From Triatoma infestans (lineage: Eukaryota > Arthropoda > Insecta > Hemiptera > Reduviidae), in contig JAAEAF010003359.1 of NCBI GenBank assembly GCA_011037195.1, forward strand, positions 1 through 64,000: a DNA stretch of 64,000 bases. The letters run 5' to 3'. Below, piece after piece: positions 10,304-22,735 of this stretch (the stretch's first letter is position 1; every line of letters begins with the position of its first letter). Below the pieces are notes generated by a model. That model ran no database searches. It saw only the letters and a program-made list of their open reading frames with translations, and had not been told where the DNA came from. The translations under genes and the position numbers were made by a program.

Positions 10304-11589
10304 AAATAGTATTTTTCTAACCAGTTTCTTTCGAATCAGTTATTATACATCGAATAACTATAAACTTTTGAGAAATGTAAAGGCTTTAGGGCAAAAATTG
10401 AGGACAAAGAATTCCCTTGTGGATTTGTCTTTTGTAATGTTGTTACTGTTGAATGCAAGGAGACAAAATTAATCTGGTTGGGGATTGTGTAGAAAACAGC
10501 ACTGCTATATGGCCTGTGGATGTTGTGTGTATTCCATTCTTTCTGAACACATTTCATCCTGGAATTGGAGCGTTATGGAACCATGGTACTATGGCCTCGG
10601 CCATAACTTACTCTTTAATGTGAGTTTATATGTTTGTATGTCTGTTGCTGACGAATTTAGGAAAACTGTTTGGTTAAATAAGTGAGGCTGTGAAAGTGGT
10701 ATTACATTCCTATGTGTGTAGAACTGTATTAAATTCTAGCCCCACCAGGAAATTTATCTTACAGCTGTTTCATATACAATCCAGAATATATATCTTACAC
10801 CTGTTGATATTATTCATATCTTGTAATATTGTCTAAAAGTATCAAACAAAAATATATTAATAGTGGTTACAGATAAAATTTTAAATGTAAAACCTTCATA
10901 AAGAAAAAATTAATTTTTAGCGTTCAGTTTTTGTCATGTTATTTCGGATAGCTCTTGAAATAGTTACAGTGGAGGCTATTCAGAATTAGTCATTTATAAA
11001 ATTTCAAATATATTCTCTTAACGTAATTTATCCCAAATGATAAATTTATTTAATCTCTTAAATTTTAATTGTAGAATTTATGAAAGAGAATTAATCAACT
11101 TATATTGGATCTAAGCATCCTTCCCAGGTCCCCACACTAACTCCATTAACCACATTTGCACTGATAATTCATTTATATACACACAAACATTTACTTACAC
11201 GATCTCCTGTTTGTAATTGATGTGTGCAGCAGATACTACGTACAGAGTAAACAAAGGCAAATCTAGCTCATTACAAAACAAACGGTTAATACAATAAGCA
11301 AATACAGCCATACAAAGGATCTTCTAGCTCTATTGGCTATTCAAGGCTATACAACCACTTGTTCCCCTTCTAGGCCCACAAAACTACCTCAAAAATCGAT
11401 TTTCTCTAAAAAATAGTCTCAAGTAAAAAATTAATTCTCTAAACAGCAATTATTTATAAATATCATTTAGTAAACTGAAGTCCGTCGGCCTATTTTAATT
11501 GTTACATCTATTCAGGGAAATTTGTGGTATGTAAACTAATATCAAATGAATCCTATTCATTAGTCGTATTAGATATAGGTATTAACTAT
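10304..11589. other. no gene seen
   Basis: Unique-looking AT-rich sequence upstream of the truncated R2-like copy. Short open frames only. Confidence 0.5.
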
Positions 11590-12430
11590 AAATGGAGATC
11601 ACGTTTGTTTAAAATTTTTTTTCCCCAGAAATTAAATTTAAGGTGTTTTTAGGTGGTAGAGGTTAAACGTCCCTCAAAACAGTGCTTTCCTTAGGAACAC
11701 ATTTTCCTATTGATAAAACTTTGAAAACACATACAATAAGAATAATAAGTTTAAAGAAACTTCGTCAATTATAATTACAATAATTGCAGTAAGAGAGAGT
11801 CGTGTGAGTGTTTCACACCAGTGTTTTTACCTTCTCTTACACCTAGTAAGAGGACGTATTTTATTTTACCTTCTCTTACTCCTAGTAAGAGGACGTATTT
11901 TATTTTAACTTCTCTACTCTAGTAAAATGACCCGTATTTATTTTACCTTCTCTTACTCTAGTAAGAGACGTATTTTATTTACCTACTGGTACTCCTAGTT
12001 ACGAGGGCGTAGTTTATTACCTTCGCATTACTCCTAGTAAGAGACGTACTTAGTTTACATTCTTTATCCTTGTAAGAGGACGTATTTTATTTTACCTCCT
12101 TTATCCGAGTAAGAGGAAAGTATTTTATTTGACCTTCTCTTACTGTCTAGTAAGAGGACGGATTTTATTTTAGTTCTCTCTACTCCTAGTAAGGGGACGT
12201 ATTTTATTTTACTACTCTTACCTAGTAAAGAGGACGTATTTATTTTACTTCTCTTATCCTAGTAAGAGGACGTATTTTATTTCTCTCCGCTTACTCCTAG
12301 TAAGAGGACGTATTTTATTGTACTTTTTCGTGTGAGGGAAGGATTGTAATCGTGTCAAATTAATCGTGTCAAATTTTCGATATCGAGTTTTCACCGGAAA
12401 TATCCGTGAAAATTCCTCAACCGGAAGTAT
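11590..12430 (+). repeat. hairpin-ended repeat carrying a tandem array of its own end
   Basis: The left part (11590-11826) ends in hairpin B (GTGTGAGTGTTTCACACCAG). The array follows (11827-12325), then the start of the next copy (TGTAATCGTGTCAAATT, duplicated TTAATCGTGTCAAATT, TTTTCACCGGAAATATCC) to about 12430. So two copies are joined head-to-tail through the array. Confidence 0.7.
11827..12325 (+). repeat. 13-unit tandem array of a 39-bp palindrome-bearing unit
   Basis: Unit about ACCTTCTCTTACTCCTAGTA AGAGGACGTATTTTATTTT. Each unit has CTCTTACTCCTAGTAAGAG, an inverted repeat with a 3-base turn. I count 13 units with changes in most. The unit is hairpin A of the hairpin-ended repeat plus a spacer TATTTTATTTT. 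Confidence 0.88.
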
Positions 12431-13087
12431 CACTTTACTAGTTGTTCTTTTTAGGGTTCGAATTATTCATACTTTGAAATAGATTTACAATAACTTAACA
12501 TAACAATTAAATAAATAAACATAACAGAATAGTTTCAACTTGTTAGAAAAGGAATGCACAGAGAATAATATGTTTAACTATATAACAGTATAGCCAGAAA
12601 TTACCAAATATTTCAAACTTTTCAAAAAAACGTATGAACAAAAAATAAAATAATGTTACTTTTAAAATAGAGAATTGACTTTAACAAAAAAAAAAAAAAA
12701 AACCGTAACTTTTGTTAAATGTCTTAGAACATGGATAAAATAGTGACCACTGTGTATTATAGTTTTCGTCTTAAGAAAAAAGTTTCACTTTTAAATAATA
12801 TTTAGACCTTGATAATTACAAGGTGTGAACAACCAAATGATAAGTAGCACTTTGAATCATGTACCAGCGTTTTTGAAAGAGTATGTATGCAAACACTCTT
12901 TAGGTCTATTAGTTGTTTTGGGGACACGCAACGGTGCCCATTGAAGCGAAAAGTGTACCTCTTTGGCTAAAAAGGAAGAGAGGATGGCCAGCCATAGCCA
13001 AGAAGGCCCTAATAGTACATTAATTAATTTTTTTTTTTTTTTTTTTTGTATCTATACTAACATTTTATAAAAATATACTTTTGTTGT
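12431..13087. other. no gene seen
   Basis: A GC-richer block at 12905-13015 (GGGGACACGCAACGGTGCCC to AAGAAGGCCCTAATAG) followed by a T run may be a retroposon 3' end; no second copy was found. Confidence 0.45.
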
Positions 13088-13240
13088 TTCGTTCTAAATC
13101 TATACCTATATCTGTACCTAAATTCGTTCTAAATCTGTACCTATATCTGTACCTAAATTCGTTCTAAATCTATACCTAAATCTGTACCTATATCTGTACC
13201 TAAATTCGTTCTAAATCTGTACCTAAATCTGTACCTTAAC
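13088..13240 (+). repeat. minisatellite with 12-bp sub-units
   Basis: Alternating TTCGTTCTAAAT, CTATACCTAAAT, CTGTACCTATAT and CTGTACCTAAAT blocks in a higher-order pattern of about 36-48 bases, roughly 12 sub-units in all. Confidence 0.8.
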
Positions 13241-13718
13241 ACATTAATGTTAATTTTCATCAGAGTATCACCTCCTTGAATTGTTTCGCACTTACTAACT
13301 ACACTCTGAATTTTCATCTTTAAATATGCGAAGCTGTCATTATATAGTGGAAAATTGCAAATCTGCCATTTTAATTAGATATGTAATGTCTAGTAAAATT
13401 AGTAAGGTTAAATCTACTTTATCCAAAGTGCAGATCTACTATTTTATAGTTTGATATAACCCAAAGATAGGAACATATTTCCCAAAGTGCATAAAATATT
13501 CCTCTTTTTTTTTCTTTTTTGTTTTGCGATATTCTCAAAAATGGCTCCGAAAATTTTCTTGAATTTTAGTACATCAACTACACATACAATGGACTACAAC
13601 TTTTATTTGAAACATTTCTCCGGTAAAATTCATTTAAGGGCATTTTTGGGGGAGGTTTTCATCTAATGTGCTATTTCAGTTTATTATACAATTCTGTCAT
13701 CAAATAATATTAATAGGG

Positions 13719-13855
13719 AAAGGGATTAGCTAGGTGGTTAGCGTACTAGACTATCACGCGGAGGATTCGGGTTAGAGTTAGTAGAGTTGTGTTTCCGCTC
13801 CCGTCCACGGAACCCCAAATTTGGTATTTAAGCTCACCTGAAAAAAAAAAAACAT
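13719..13855 (+). mobile_element. SINE with the type A tail and a different tRNA-like head
   Basis: TTAGCTAGGTGGTTAGCGTA fits an A box and GATTCGGGTTA a worn B box. The tail has the CCGTCCACGG and AATTTGGTA block of type A and an A run. It abuts the end of a hairpin-ended repeat at 13862. Confidence 0.65.
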
Positions 13856-13861
13856 TATTTT

Positions 13862-14545
13862 ACTCTTAAAAAAAAATCTGATGTGAAACACTCACACAAC
13901 TTTCTCTTACTTCAGTTCTCAAAAGTATAATTAACAAATTTTATAGTTTGTGTACCAAATTTAATGAAATTCGTCGAAAACTAAAAAAAAATGTCCGGTA
14001 TAAGCGCACTTCCGGTTTACTAAATTTTCTTGAAACTCGCAATTTCGGCCATCTATTTATTTCTAATTAATTCTGTTTGGATGATAGAATTGTATAATCA
14101 ACTATGATAGCATTTTAGAGAAAAGCATAACCCCACCCCTCCCCTAAAACTGCTCTTAAGTGAATTTCCCCAGAGAAATGTTTCAAATAAAAGTTGTAGA
14201 TCTTTGTATGTTTAGTTTATATAGGAAGTTTCGATTTTGTTGACCAACAAGTGATGGTACTCCGGTTAAGGAGTTTTGACTGATGACCCACTGTCAGATG
14301 CCATGGTGATACCTGTATGGAATATCAAGTTTCAACTTTCTACGGTTTTTCGTTTTGGAACTATACTATTCACATACACACACACACACACACACACACA
14401 GACACACGCGCGCGCGCGCACACACACACACAGACTATTGCTAAAAACCACTTTTTTGGACTCAGGGGACTTCAGAACGGATATTTCCCGTGAAAACTCG
14501 ATATTGAAAATTCTCTAAGGAGTAAGAGAAAGTAAAATAGTAAGA
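13862..14545 (-). repeat. hairpin-ended (CA)n repeat, complete copy, inverted
   Basis: Runs from hairpin B (TCTGATGTGAAACACTCACA) through the (CA)n core at 14376-14432, interrupted by CGCGCGCGCG, to hairpin A (GAGTAAGAGAAAGTAAA). Confidence 0.75.
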
Positions 14546-15676
14546 GAATATAAGTAGATAGAAAAAGCTGGTGATAGATAGGAATTCCATCACAAACCAG
14601 TGATTGATAGATATTCTTTAACAGAATTAATTTATTTCCTGGAACATCTGTTACTACAGAGATAAAACAGTAATTTTATGGCCAGCAAATACAGTTGCAG
14701 CAAATGTGATTTTTTTAAGAATCAAAATAAATCACATCAATTATCAATTACATCGCAATTCAATTCTACTACTATATTATCAGAGTAACTTCCATAATCA
14801 TTTGAAATCTTCAATATCAGTATTGAAAAAACAAATAGTATATAGTTTTTTATAATTTTTGTTATAGATAATTATCATTAACAAAATAGTTTTAATTAAG
14901 TGATTTAATATTCTAGGTATTTAAATAGGTATGGATTCGGAGATAAAATATCACTTATAAATAGTGCATAACAATATCATTACAAAGACCAGTTGTAACA
15001 GTAGTGCAATTATTGCCAACAGTTCTATTGGCCTAACACATTGTAGAATTCTCATATATGTCTCCTTATATATTAGATCTGTTAAACTATTGTATTTACG
15101 AATACGTTTCTCAATTACTTGATGTAAAACTTGGTTGGATTCATTATGTACATATTTGTGCATTACTGACATGTTTAGCTTTTCAGAAGAGTATTCATGG
15201 GGCTAAAGGATTGAAGGAAACGTCATAGAGATAGAGATACTAATAAAGTGTTGCATAGAACTAAGACCCGGGCGAAAGGAGCAAAACAGTAATTTTTACA
15301 AGAAATTTATTTATTAAATTTAAATTGTTTTTCAAACAAATGTGGTAGAATTATATCTGTACAGTTAGCGTCTATTATTATTGAATATTATTTTGAATGG
15401 GAGCTCTTATCCTCCTCCGCAAAAATAACAACCACGCGTCTAAGAACCTCCCCCAGCAATCTACCGGCCAGGCTAAAAAATCTTTAAATATCTTTAATCT
15501 TCAACTATCCGAAGCATTCCCTTGAGAGTGCTGCCTTCCCAAATATACGGAACCTCGTATTAATGAAATGGGGACACTGACCCTGACTCCTTACTCCCTC
15601 GTCACAATTCTGATACTAAGAACAAGACGTCCTTCCTATTTTATATAAATGACCTGCTACCCAAGAATGTCTAGTC

Positions 15677-15714
<38 letters not shown>

Positions 15715-17494
15715 TCGTGGCTTTCAGTTATAGCCTACTCAGGGAGAGAAGATACTTCAAGACCCCTTGTCTTATAGCTTTTAAAAAACCTCCTAGACTG
15801 GAAACAAGCTTTCGTGTCTCTGCAATGCTTCTCCAGTTCCTTTATTCCTTCATTGTTCCTCTGTTGCAAAATTGCTTGGTGACGTCTACTGGTGGCTCAA
15901 GACCTTAAAACGATAGTAAGGATTCCAAGCCAACTCGTCCGCCTGTCATTCCCTCTATTCTCGCATATCCACGTAACTAGAAAGTGCAGCTTGACTATCA
16001 GAAAACATCATCACCTCTTTAACTTCTTCCTGCTATTCTTCCCCCCAATACAGCAGCATTCAATGATACTAATAATCTTAGCCTAGGAAAATAGTGGCCA
16101 CAATCTCTAAAGCCACAGATGTTCCTTTGTTTAGCCCTGCAGCCAAGCTTCTGCTCCAGACAGTCCAGATTTCATTCTGTCTGGAGCCATCAGAGAAACA
16201 GCAAATAATGCCATTCCATTCCTGTATTAGCCTTGTGAGGATGTCTTTCCCCATATTGCTAATGCTGACCTTATAACCCCTCTCGAACCCCCTTTCTTAC
16301 TCGCCTCATCCATTCATTCATCCCATTTTGGAGAAAAGAGATTGGTTCGCTTCTCGCAACATGTTCTCTGTATTAGTATGATCTCCCGTAAAAGTTCTTA
16401 TCCATTTCATCCTGAGATGGATGACTTTTCATTGCCTCCCTTACAACCAGTGTTGTAGAGGTTTCAGTGCTAATAATACTTCCTACGTCGATGTTAGTGT
16501 TGTCCTCATCGTACCCAGGGTGAGGTTTAAAAAAAAAAAAACAAGCGTTATACTCCCTGCAGCATCCTGACAGCATTCTAAGTGTAAAGAAAATTGCTAG
16601 TGCCTTTTTGCAGTTATTTTCTTCAGATTTTGAATTCTAGCAAAGCTTTTAATATTATATCGTCGGTAGAACTTAAAATTATATTGAAATGAAAGCTAAC
16701 GTTACTGCTCCTTCAGTAAATCCCAAAATATCCGTCTAGAAAAATATTTCTGAATGACCCTTATAAGCACCCTTGAGTTACTAATTAGTTGTCATTTTTT
16801 ATCATTACTTGGAAATAAATACATTTTGGTTAATTATTTTCTGTTAAATCTGATAAAGTATTCTATGTGAATAATTTGTTTAATACAAAATTATATCGTA
16901 ATTGTTTAATAACAATTAGTGACGGTTCACTAGCTCATTAATGACGGTTGTTCTATTAACTTACTATAATTTGTAGAAAACAAAACAATAAAGAAAGTTT
17001 CTTTCCTCCTAAAAAATACTAAGTTTAAAACGATGGAAGTAACATTATTGCAGATTTCTATAGGTTTTTAATGAAAAAAGTTACAGACTTTAATAAAGAA
17101 GGAGATAGAAAATAAATGGGTCTTTTTTTTTATTGAATCATTTGGTATTTTTATAAGGTACCTTCATCTGCCATTGCCTTCTCAACCCCCCCTAACAGCA
17201 AAACTTCCTCTTCTCAACTTTGCATTCATTGCTGTTCCTTTTTTTTATTTTTATTTTTTTGTTTATTTACAGATCTTTTATACTTCCAGTATCCTCCGTT
17301 TGCCGCAACCACGATTTCTCATCCATCCTCCTTAAAGAATTAGTTACTTGTTAACCGCCAAAGTCCAACTAAATGGTTTTATATTTTGCTCATAATTGCA
17401 GTAGCTTAAATAGAATTAATGTCTTTGGACGTAGAGTCAGTCCGTCCCTTTGGTCCTTTGCCCTTGGCCGTAGTGGCGTTCCCCTACTGTGTCG
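14546..17494. other. no gene recognised; possible worn retroelement at 15700-16580
   Basis: 15700-16580 has a more protein-like composition than its flanks. The minus strand gives broken stretches such as PGYDEDNTNIDVGSI and GLEPPVDVTKQFCNRG with frequent stops. I cannot assign it. The rest is AT-rich and featureless. Confidence 0.4.
15679..15710 (+). repeat. (CA)n microsatellite without repeat ends
   Basis: About 15 CA units; neither hairpin of the hairpin-ended family was found next to it. A similar lone run is at 1266-1293, and (GT)n at 23028-23051. Confidence 0.85.
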
Positions 17495-17760
17495 ATTCTC
17501 AAAAAAAAAAACGAAAAAGTGATTAGTATTGGGGGACATGTGGTATGCACGCCACGGTTCCCTCGCTTTTTTAGTTCCGGCCTTCGCTAACTAGGTGCGC
17601 TACCAACTATAGCTTCCTACTTTTTCTCACGATGTTGGGTCAACGTTAATTTTGCTCTCACGCACAGGAATCGAACCCTGAATTCTTACACCAAAAGCGA
17701 GTGCTCTAGATTACTAGACTACTAGACTGTAGTGAGTCTAGCTACTAGACTAACGCGTGA
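17495..17760 (-). mobile_element. tRNA-Gln-like SINE
   Basis: On the minus strand, GTAGTCTAGTAATCTAGAGC, CTCGCTTTTGGTG with a TTG anticodon, and GGGTTCGATTCCTG form a clear tRNA-like head (17670-17735). The body runs to an A/T-rich end near 17500. The D-arm region is expanded by repeated CTAGACTA units (17705-17750). Confidence 0.7.
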
Positions 17761-18867
17761 AGAGGTTGATTCTAAAGTACAGTAAAATTAAGAGGAACAG
17801 TCTTTTATTAGCATTCATTATCTTCTGAATTTTTGCCCTACTTAAGTTGCTTCTTTCTTGCAACTAACTAACCATGTTTCTGATATTTATCCATCAAGAA
17901 GTCATTAACACTTCCTAATATTCTCATGATATTCTATGACTGCAACTACTACACTATTTTATCAAATATCAGTTAAAATCCAAAACTGATGAATATTGAT
18001 TGGTAAATAAGAGACAATCTAAAGGTACCAGGGATATGGTTGTGGTTGCCGATGGTGAATTGAAAAACCTATGAATTGGCACTAAACTCTCAATTTATAT
18101 TTCAACGATACGTATTGAGAGAGATGAGTGTATAGAGGGTAGAGTAACCAAATGATGAGTGATGATTATTGGGGAATGTAGAATGTTAGATTTAACTAAT
18201 GTCAAGAATCAATGTGACTAATGGGCTAGCTGCTGAACTTTCAAGATTGGAATTGATGTAGCGGCTGATCTTTACTTTTTAATGTTTATCTGGTGACACT
18301 CAATTCAATTTCTACTACATCTAGACCAGCTTCAAGGTGAGAGTTGGCTGTTGAAATTTTTCAATTCTTCGCCACTACTGGTTAAAGTAGTAAAGGAAAT
18401 GATTGGAGTTTAATTTTTACCATTATTACCAATCTGGGGGATTGCCCTAAAATATGTGGAAGTTGTCTTGTGAGTGCGATTTAGTTATTAACGTCAACTT
18501 TAATCATTTAATCAGAGTTAATAAAATAGTAATAATAATTAAATAGTAAAAGTTATCAGAATGAGAACATAACAAGTGTGGGAACTGTATTGAAGGTAGA
18601 GATATTATTGAGTTTTGAACAACAGTTGGCCAGACTGATCCAAGTCACATTCTGCTGCTCTACTGTGTATCCAATAATGTCGATATTCCTCTACTCTGGT
18701 TATATAGATGATAACTGTATTATATATATATCAATGTGTAACACTTAGCACTCTATCTGAAAATACTAGATTTTGTAGTATTCCAAATCCCTTTGGATTA
18801 TTATTATCTCTGTTTTTTTGTTTGTTTTATTTTTAACTGCCATAAAACTTCAAAATGAAAATGTATT
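17761..18867. other. no gene seen
   Basis: AT-rich and without repeats that match elsewhere in the window. Confidence 0.5.
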
Positions 18868-20870
18868 TTTACTTTCTCTTATTGCTGCTGTCATATTTTC
18901 GATATAGAGTTTTCACTGGAACATTTTGAAGTCCCCTGAGTCCCCTAAAGTGAATTTTAGAAATTGGTCCATGTAAAAAAAAAAAAATTAAACTTGATAT
19001 TTTGTTTAAGCTACTGTTTAAGCAACATGTGTTGGACCGGGATAATAAGGTTATCGTCAATAACTGTCATACGGAAGTACCATTTCCCGGAATTGATGTT
19101 GTTACATTTTTCGTGATTTACTGGAATATGCTCCACAGATTTTATTTAAACTTTGGCCATTTCAGTTTATTACGCGATTCTATGGTCTGTATAATAATAA
19201 TTAGTATTAACTGGGTTGTAAAAGTTCGGAGTTTCGTCTATAAACATATACATTCTACCTATTTGTCACTTTTATTTGAAACATTTGCCCAGGAAAATTG
19301 ATTTTTTTTGGGGGGAGTTCTGGGGAACTGTAACGTTAAGCTTTCTTCTGAAGTACTATTTCAATTCAATGTACGGTTCTACCTACTTATATAACATTAA
19401 TACAACTTGGAAGCATTGCTATTATTCAAATTTGAAGAAAATCTGTCAAGTATAACTTTACAGAATGAGTTTTTGGTATTTTCTCGAAAACCGTTACCAC
19501 CATTTTCTTTAAATCTGGGATACTGCAAAATTACCATTATTATTATTATTCACAAAAGGGGAGGGCAAACCCTACGCTATCCAAAGCCTCCCAGGGCCCA
19601 TATAGCTACCCCTAAAGAATAACAACACTGGGACTAGAACGAAAATCCAGGCCCAGGTTTTAACCATCTAAGTTTCACCACAGACCGAACAAATCGGACC
19701 AAAACCTTAAAAGGACACAGCTTAAGATCCTCTACCGATATCCTATTCCGGCCGAAGGTCCTAAACCTAATCTCCTCACAACCCAAACAATTCGTCATCA
19801 GATGCATGGGTGTTTCCTCCTCAGTCTCACAAACTCTACAAAAGGGGTCAGGCACGAGTCCCATTATATAGAGATGTCTCCTTAAACCACAATGCCCAGT
19901 GAGGAATCCAACCAGATGTCTGAGGGAGGTCCGTGAAAGACATCGGACCCCGCTACTCAAAGCTCCGTCCGGGCCCCCAATGAGCATTTTAGACTGCCGA
20001 CAACCCACTGCACTCATCCATAAGGATGAGTGCTGTGAGGTCATCCACGTCTGAAAGCCCGACAAACATGTGCCAGAAGACACACCAAGAGCAGGCTCTG
20101 GACCAATGAAAGGGAGAGAGGCACCTAATTTGGCAAACCTATCCACCTCCTCATTCCCAAAAATTCCCATATGACCTGGAACCCAGACCAGAAGCACATC
20201 CTTTAATGAAGAAAGATCTTCCAGTCTTTTAGAATATTCCAACACCAATCTGGAAGTGAAGACACATGAATTAAGCGCCTTCAACGCAGCTTGGCTGTCC
20301 GAGCAGATACAAACACCTTTTAAATTAGTGTTACGCACTCTCTCATCCAAAATACAGCAAAGAATTGCATAAACCTCAGCCTGGAAAACGGTGGCCCACT
20401 CACCAAGAGGCGCTACCAAATGATCTCCCGTCTCAAAATAGACGGCAGCCCCAGACCTACCATCCATCCTGGAACCGTCCGTGTAGCATCGGAGATAATT
20501 CTCAGGAATCACACCAGACGGACCCAGGGTTAACCAATCTTCCCTAGAAGGCAACCTAACCCTGTAGGAATGACCAAAGACAAAAGTCTTCAAATTCCTA
20601 TCAGAAGGGAAACCTGTAATGGGAATTCTAAAAGCATCTCACGATAAATGGTAGAATGACCATATCGCTTACCCTGCCAAAAACCTGCCTGTTTAATTCT
20701 ATAACAGGCTTTCGTTGCCTTGTTTTTCACCTCCACAAAGAGAGGTGGAATCCCTAACAAAGTCTCCATAGATGCGGTCGGTGTAGTCCGAAACGCACCA
20801 GTCACCACCAGAAAATTACCATCGCTTTTATTTTTTTTTTAACAGTTTCCGAAAAAATTTGATTATAAAT
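18868..20870 (+). repeat. hairpin-ended repeat interrupted by the I-like LINE
   Basis: Left part 18868-19526 starts TACTTTCTCTTATTGCTG, then TTTTCGATATAGAG and TGAAGTCCCCTGAGTCC. The LINE (19538-20811) with its duplication interrupts it. The part right of 20823 is too worn to place the end. Confidence 0.6.
19538..20811 (-). mobile_element. 5'-truncated I-like LINE with RNase H, copy 2, better preserved
   Basis: A 319-codon open frame on the minus strand (20593-19634) runs from MKTFVFGHSYRVRLPSREDW through RNase H (CYTDGSRMDG, ATVFQAEVYAIL, ICSDSQAALKAL, VLLVWVPGHMGIFGNEEVDR) to the knuckle CRVCETEEETPMHLMTNC. One shift near 20590 separates it from the upstream part (20808-20590). The (TTA)n tail is at 19538-19550. 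Target-site duplication AAAATTACCAT at 19527-19537 and 20812-20822. RNase H removes the RNA strand during target-primed reverse transcription. Confidence 0.92.
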
Positions 20871-21717
20871 AGTTCTGGAATTTGTGGCGGTTTTTTTTCA
20901 AATTATTCATTGTGACCGTTTTGAATATAACAGTATTAACAGAAATAAAAGTAAGTTCTTTCATCTAGATTTTTTGGTTGCTTTATAGCTCTGATGATAT
21001 CTTAATTTAATACGAAACTTAATACCGAGTTGTTTATTAATTAACACTCACGAAATTCCTCAATAATCAACATCAGCCATTATAAGTTTTCATTTTTTTT
21101 TAAATTAACTGATATTCTTCTTTAAGACACCATTGATCGTTTAAATACGAAATGGATATATATTTCTTTAATTTTATTAATTAATTTATTTCTACCGATA
21201 CCCAGTGTATTTAATTACTTGCAAGATATATAATTTCAAGATGTAGTTATTCGAAAAGCTTTGCACCCATTCAGTACATGCGACTGTATTATGTTTTGCA
21301 GCCGCATGGCAGTGGTTTATAGTGGACCACAAGCCATAATAGCGTACCACCACCGGTGCTTACTATATTAATTCTCATCTAGCCTAATACCAATGATTAA
21401 CTAAAACGGACATTCATTCGAAATGGTTTGTGAAAACTTCTTAAATTGCAATTTAAACGCATTCCCTAGATTATTCCTTATTAGTGTTTATTCCTTTTTT
21501 TCCCCGCTTTTTTCTGGGATGAAGTTTATATATCTGATTTATGAAACGAGCTTCTCCCTCCCACCCAAGGAATAAATATTTTGAGTATCTACTGCTACAG
21601 ACTCCTCTTAGGATCTTTAAAAAATTAAATAACATGGGGGATGACCATAGCCTGCTTTGGGAGTAATTGGAGCAGTCGCAAGTATCACAGTTTGTTGGCA
21701 GTCATTTTTTTTTTTTT

Positions 21718-22075
21718 TTTTTTACCTTCTTTAACACTAATTGAGAGAAAGGATTGCGATCGTATCACTGTTTTCACTAGAAATACATGTCTTGAGTTTC
21801 TCAAAGTACCCAAAAAATGTTTTTGCTAATGGTCTGTTTGTGTGTTTGTGTGTGTGTGTGAGAATACTTAGCTCAAAAACGAAACATCGTAGAAAGTTCA
21901 AACAGTTTTTTCATTTCTTCAGGCGATCTTCAGGAAAATATTGCCTACTAATCTGTCCCTTTGTGGAATTTTGCCAAGAATGTTCTCACTGCTCAAGATC
22001 CTCATTTTTTGCTGCTTTCTTTGCTAGAAAGTCGTCACTTTCATTTCAGAGCGTCCAGCATGTGCTTTTATCCAC
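21718..22075 (+). repeat. hairpin-ended (GT)n repeat, worn
   Basis: TTACCTTCTTTAACAC and GAGAGAAAGGATTGCGATCG, a (GT)n core at 21838-21860 and AACGAAACATCGTAGAAAG are recognisable. Confidence 0.5.
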
Positions 22076-22084
22076 CTAATCTGG

Positions 22085-22735
22085 ATGCACATCCTATCTT
22101 ATAGCTTCATTAACAATTGCCCGTTGGCAAACCATAATAGCCTTCGGCTAGGCTGGGTGCCGGGGCACAAAGGCATTCAAGGTAACGAAGAGGCCGACAG
22201 GTTGGCAAAGGAGGGCGCCTCACGAATGCCCATTGGCCCGGAGCCTTTCTGCGACATCTCATACAGAACTGCCTGTGGGGGCCATTGAAAAATGGCTAAC
22301 ACGAAACATACATTATATTGGAAAAATATTGCCGAGTTGAGGCATTCTAAGATTTTTTTGTAGCGCCCCTCAAAGACTTGCACACCCTATCTCCTCGACG
22401 GGACAAAAGTGGAGTTAAGGAGAATTATTGCCTTTCAAAAGGAAGTATCTGCATAATTTGGGGCTCTTTCTGGATCCACTTTGCAGGAAATGCGGCCAAA
22501 GGATAAGACACCGTTTCGCCTGCTCGGAAGGTGCGTGCAGTTTGCTCGCTGATGATTCCTGAATTTTAGCGTCCACATTCTGTAGCCGAATGCGGGATCA
22601 GAAATTTCATTCGCCTCAGTCCTGGCATTTTTTAATGCTACAGAGCTGATGTGAACGCTTTACGGGGTGCACAATGGGCCCAGCTGTGATCTACGTGCTG
22701 AACCTCTTTGGAGGCCCCGAGTTTCTAGATTAGAT
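22085..22735 (+). mobile_element. worn LINE RNase H fragment of a further family
   Basis: Encodes LRLGWVPGHKGIQGNEEADR then LAKEGASRMPIGPEP, the end of an RNase H domain, and stops soon after. The remainder shows a broken knuckle region and a TAGATTAGATTAG tail near 22725. The family is not the same as the I-like copies at 5052 and 19538. Confidence 0.7.

Noticed and set aside
11827..12325. CRISPR-like array
   Set aside because: Units are contiguous without unique spacers, and this is eukaryotic DNA; it is a tandem satellite of a repeat end.
14276..14518. Thr/His-rich protein frame
   Set aside because: It is the translated (CA)n core of a hairpin-ended repeat.
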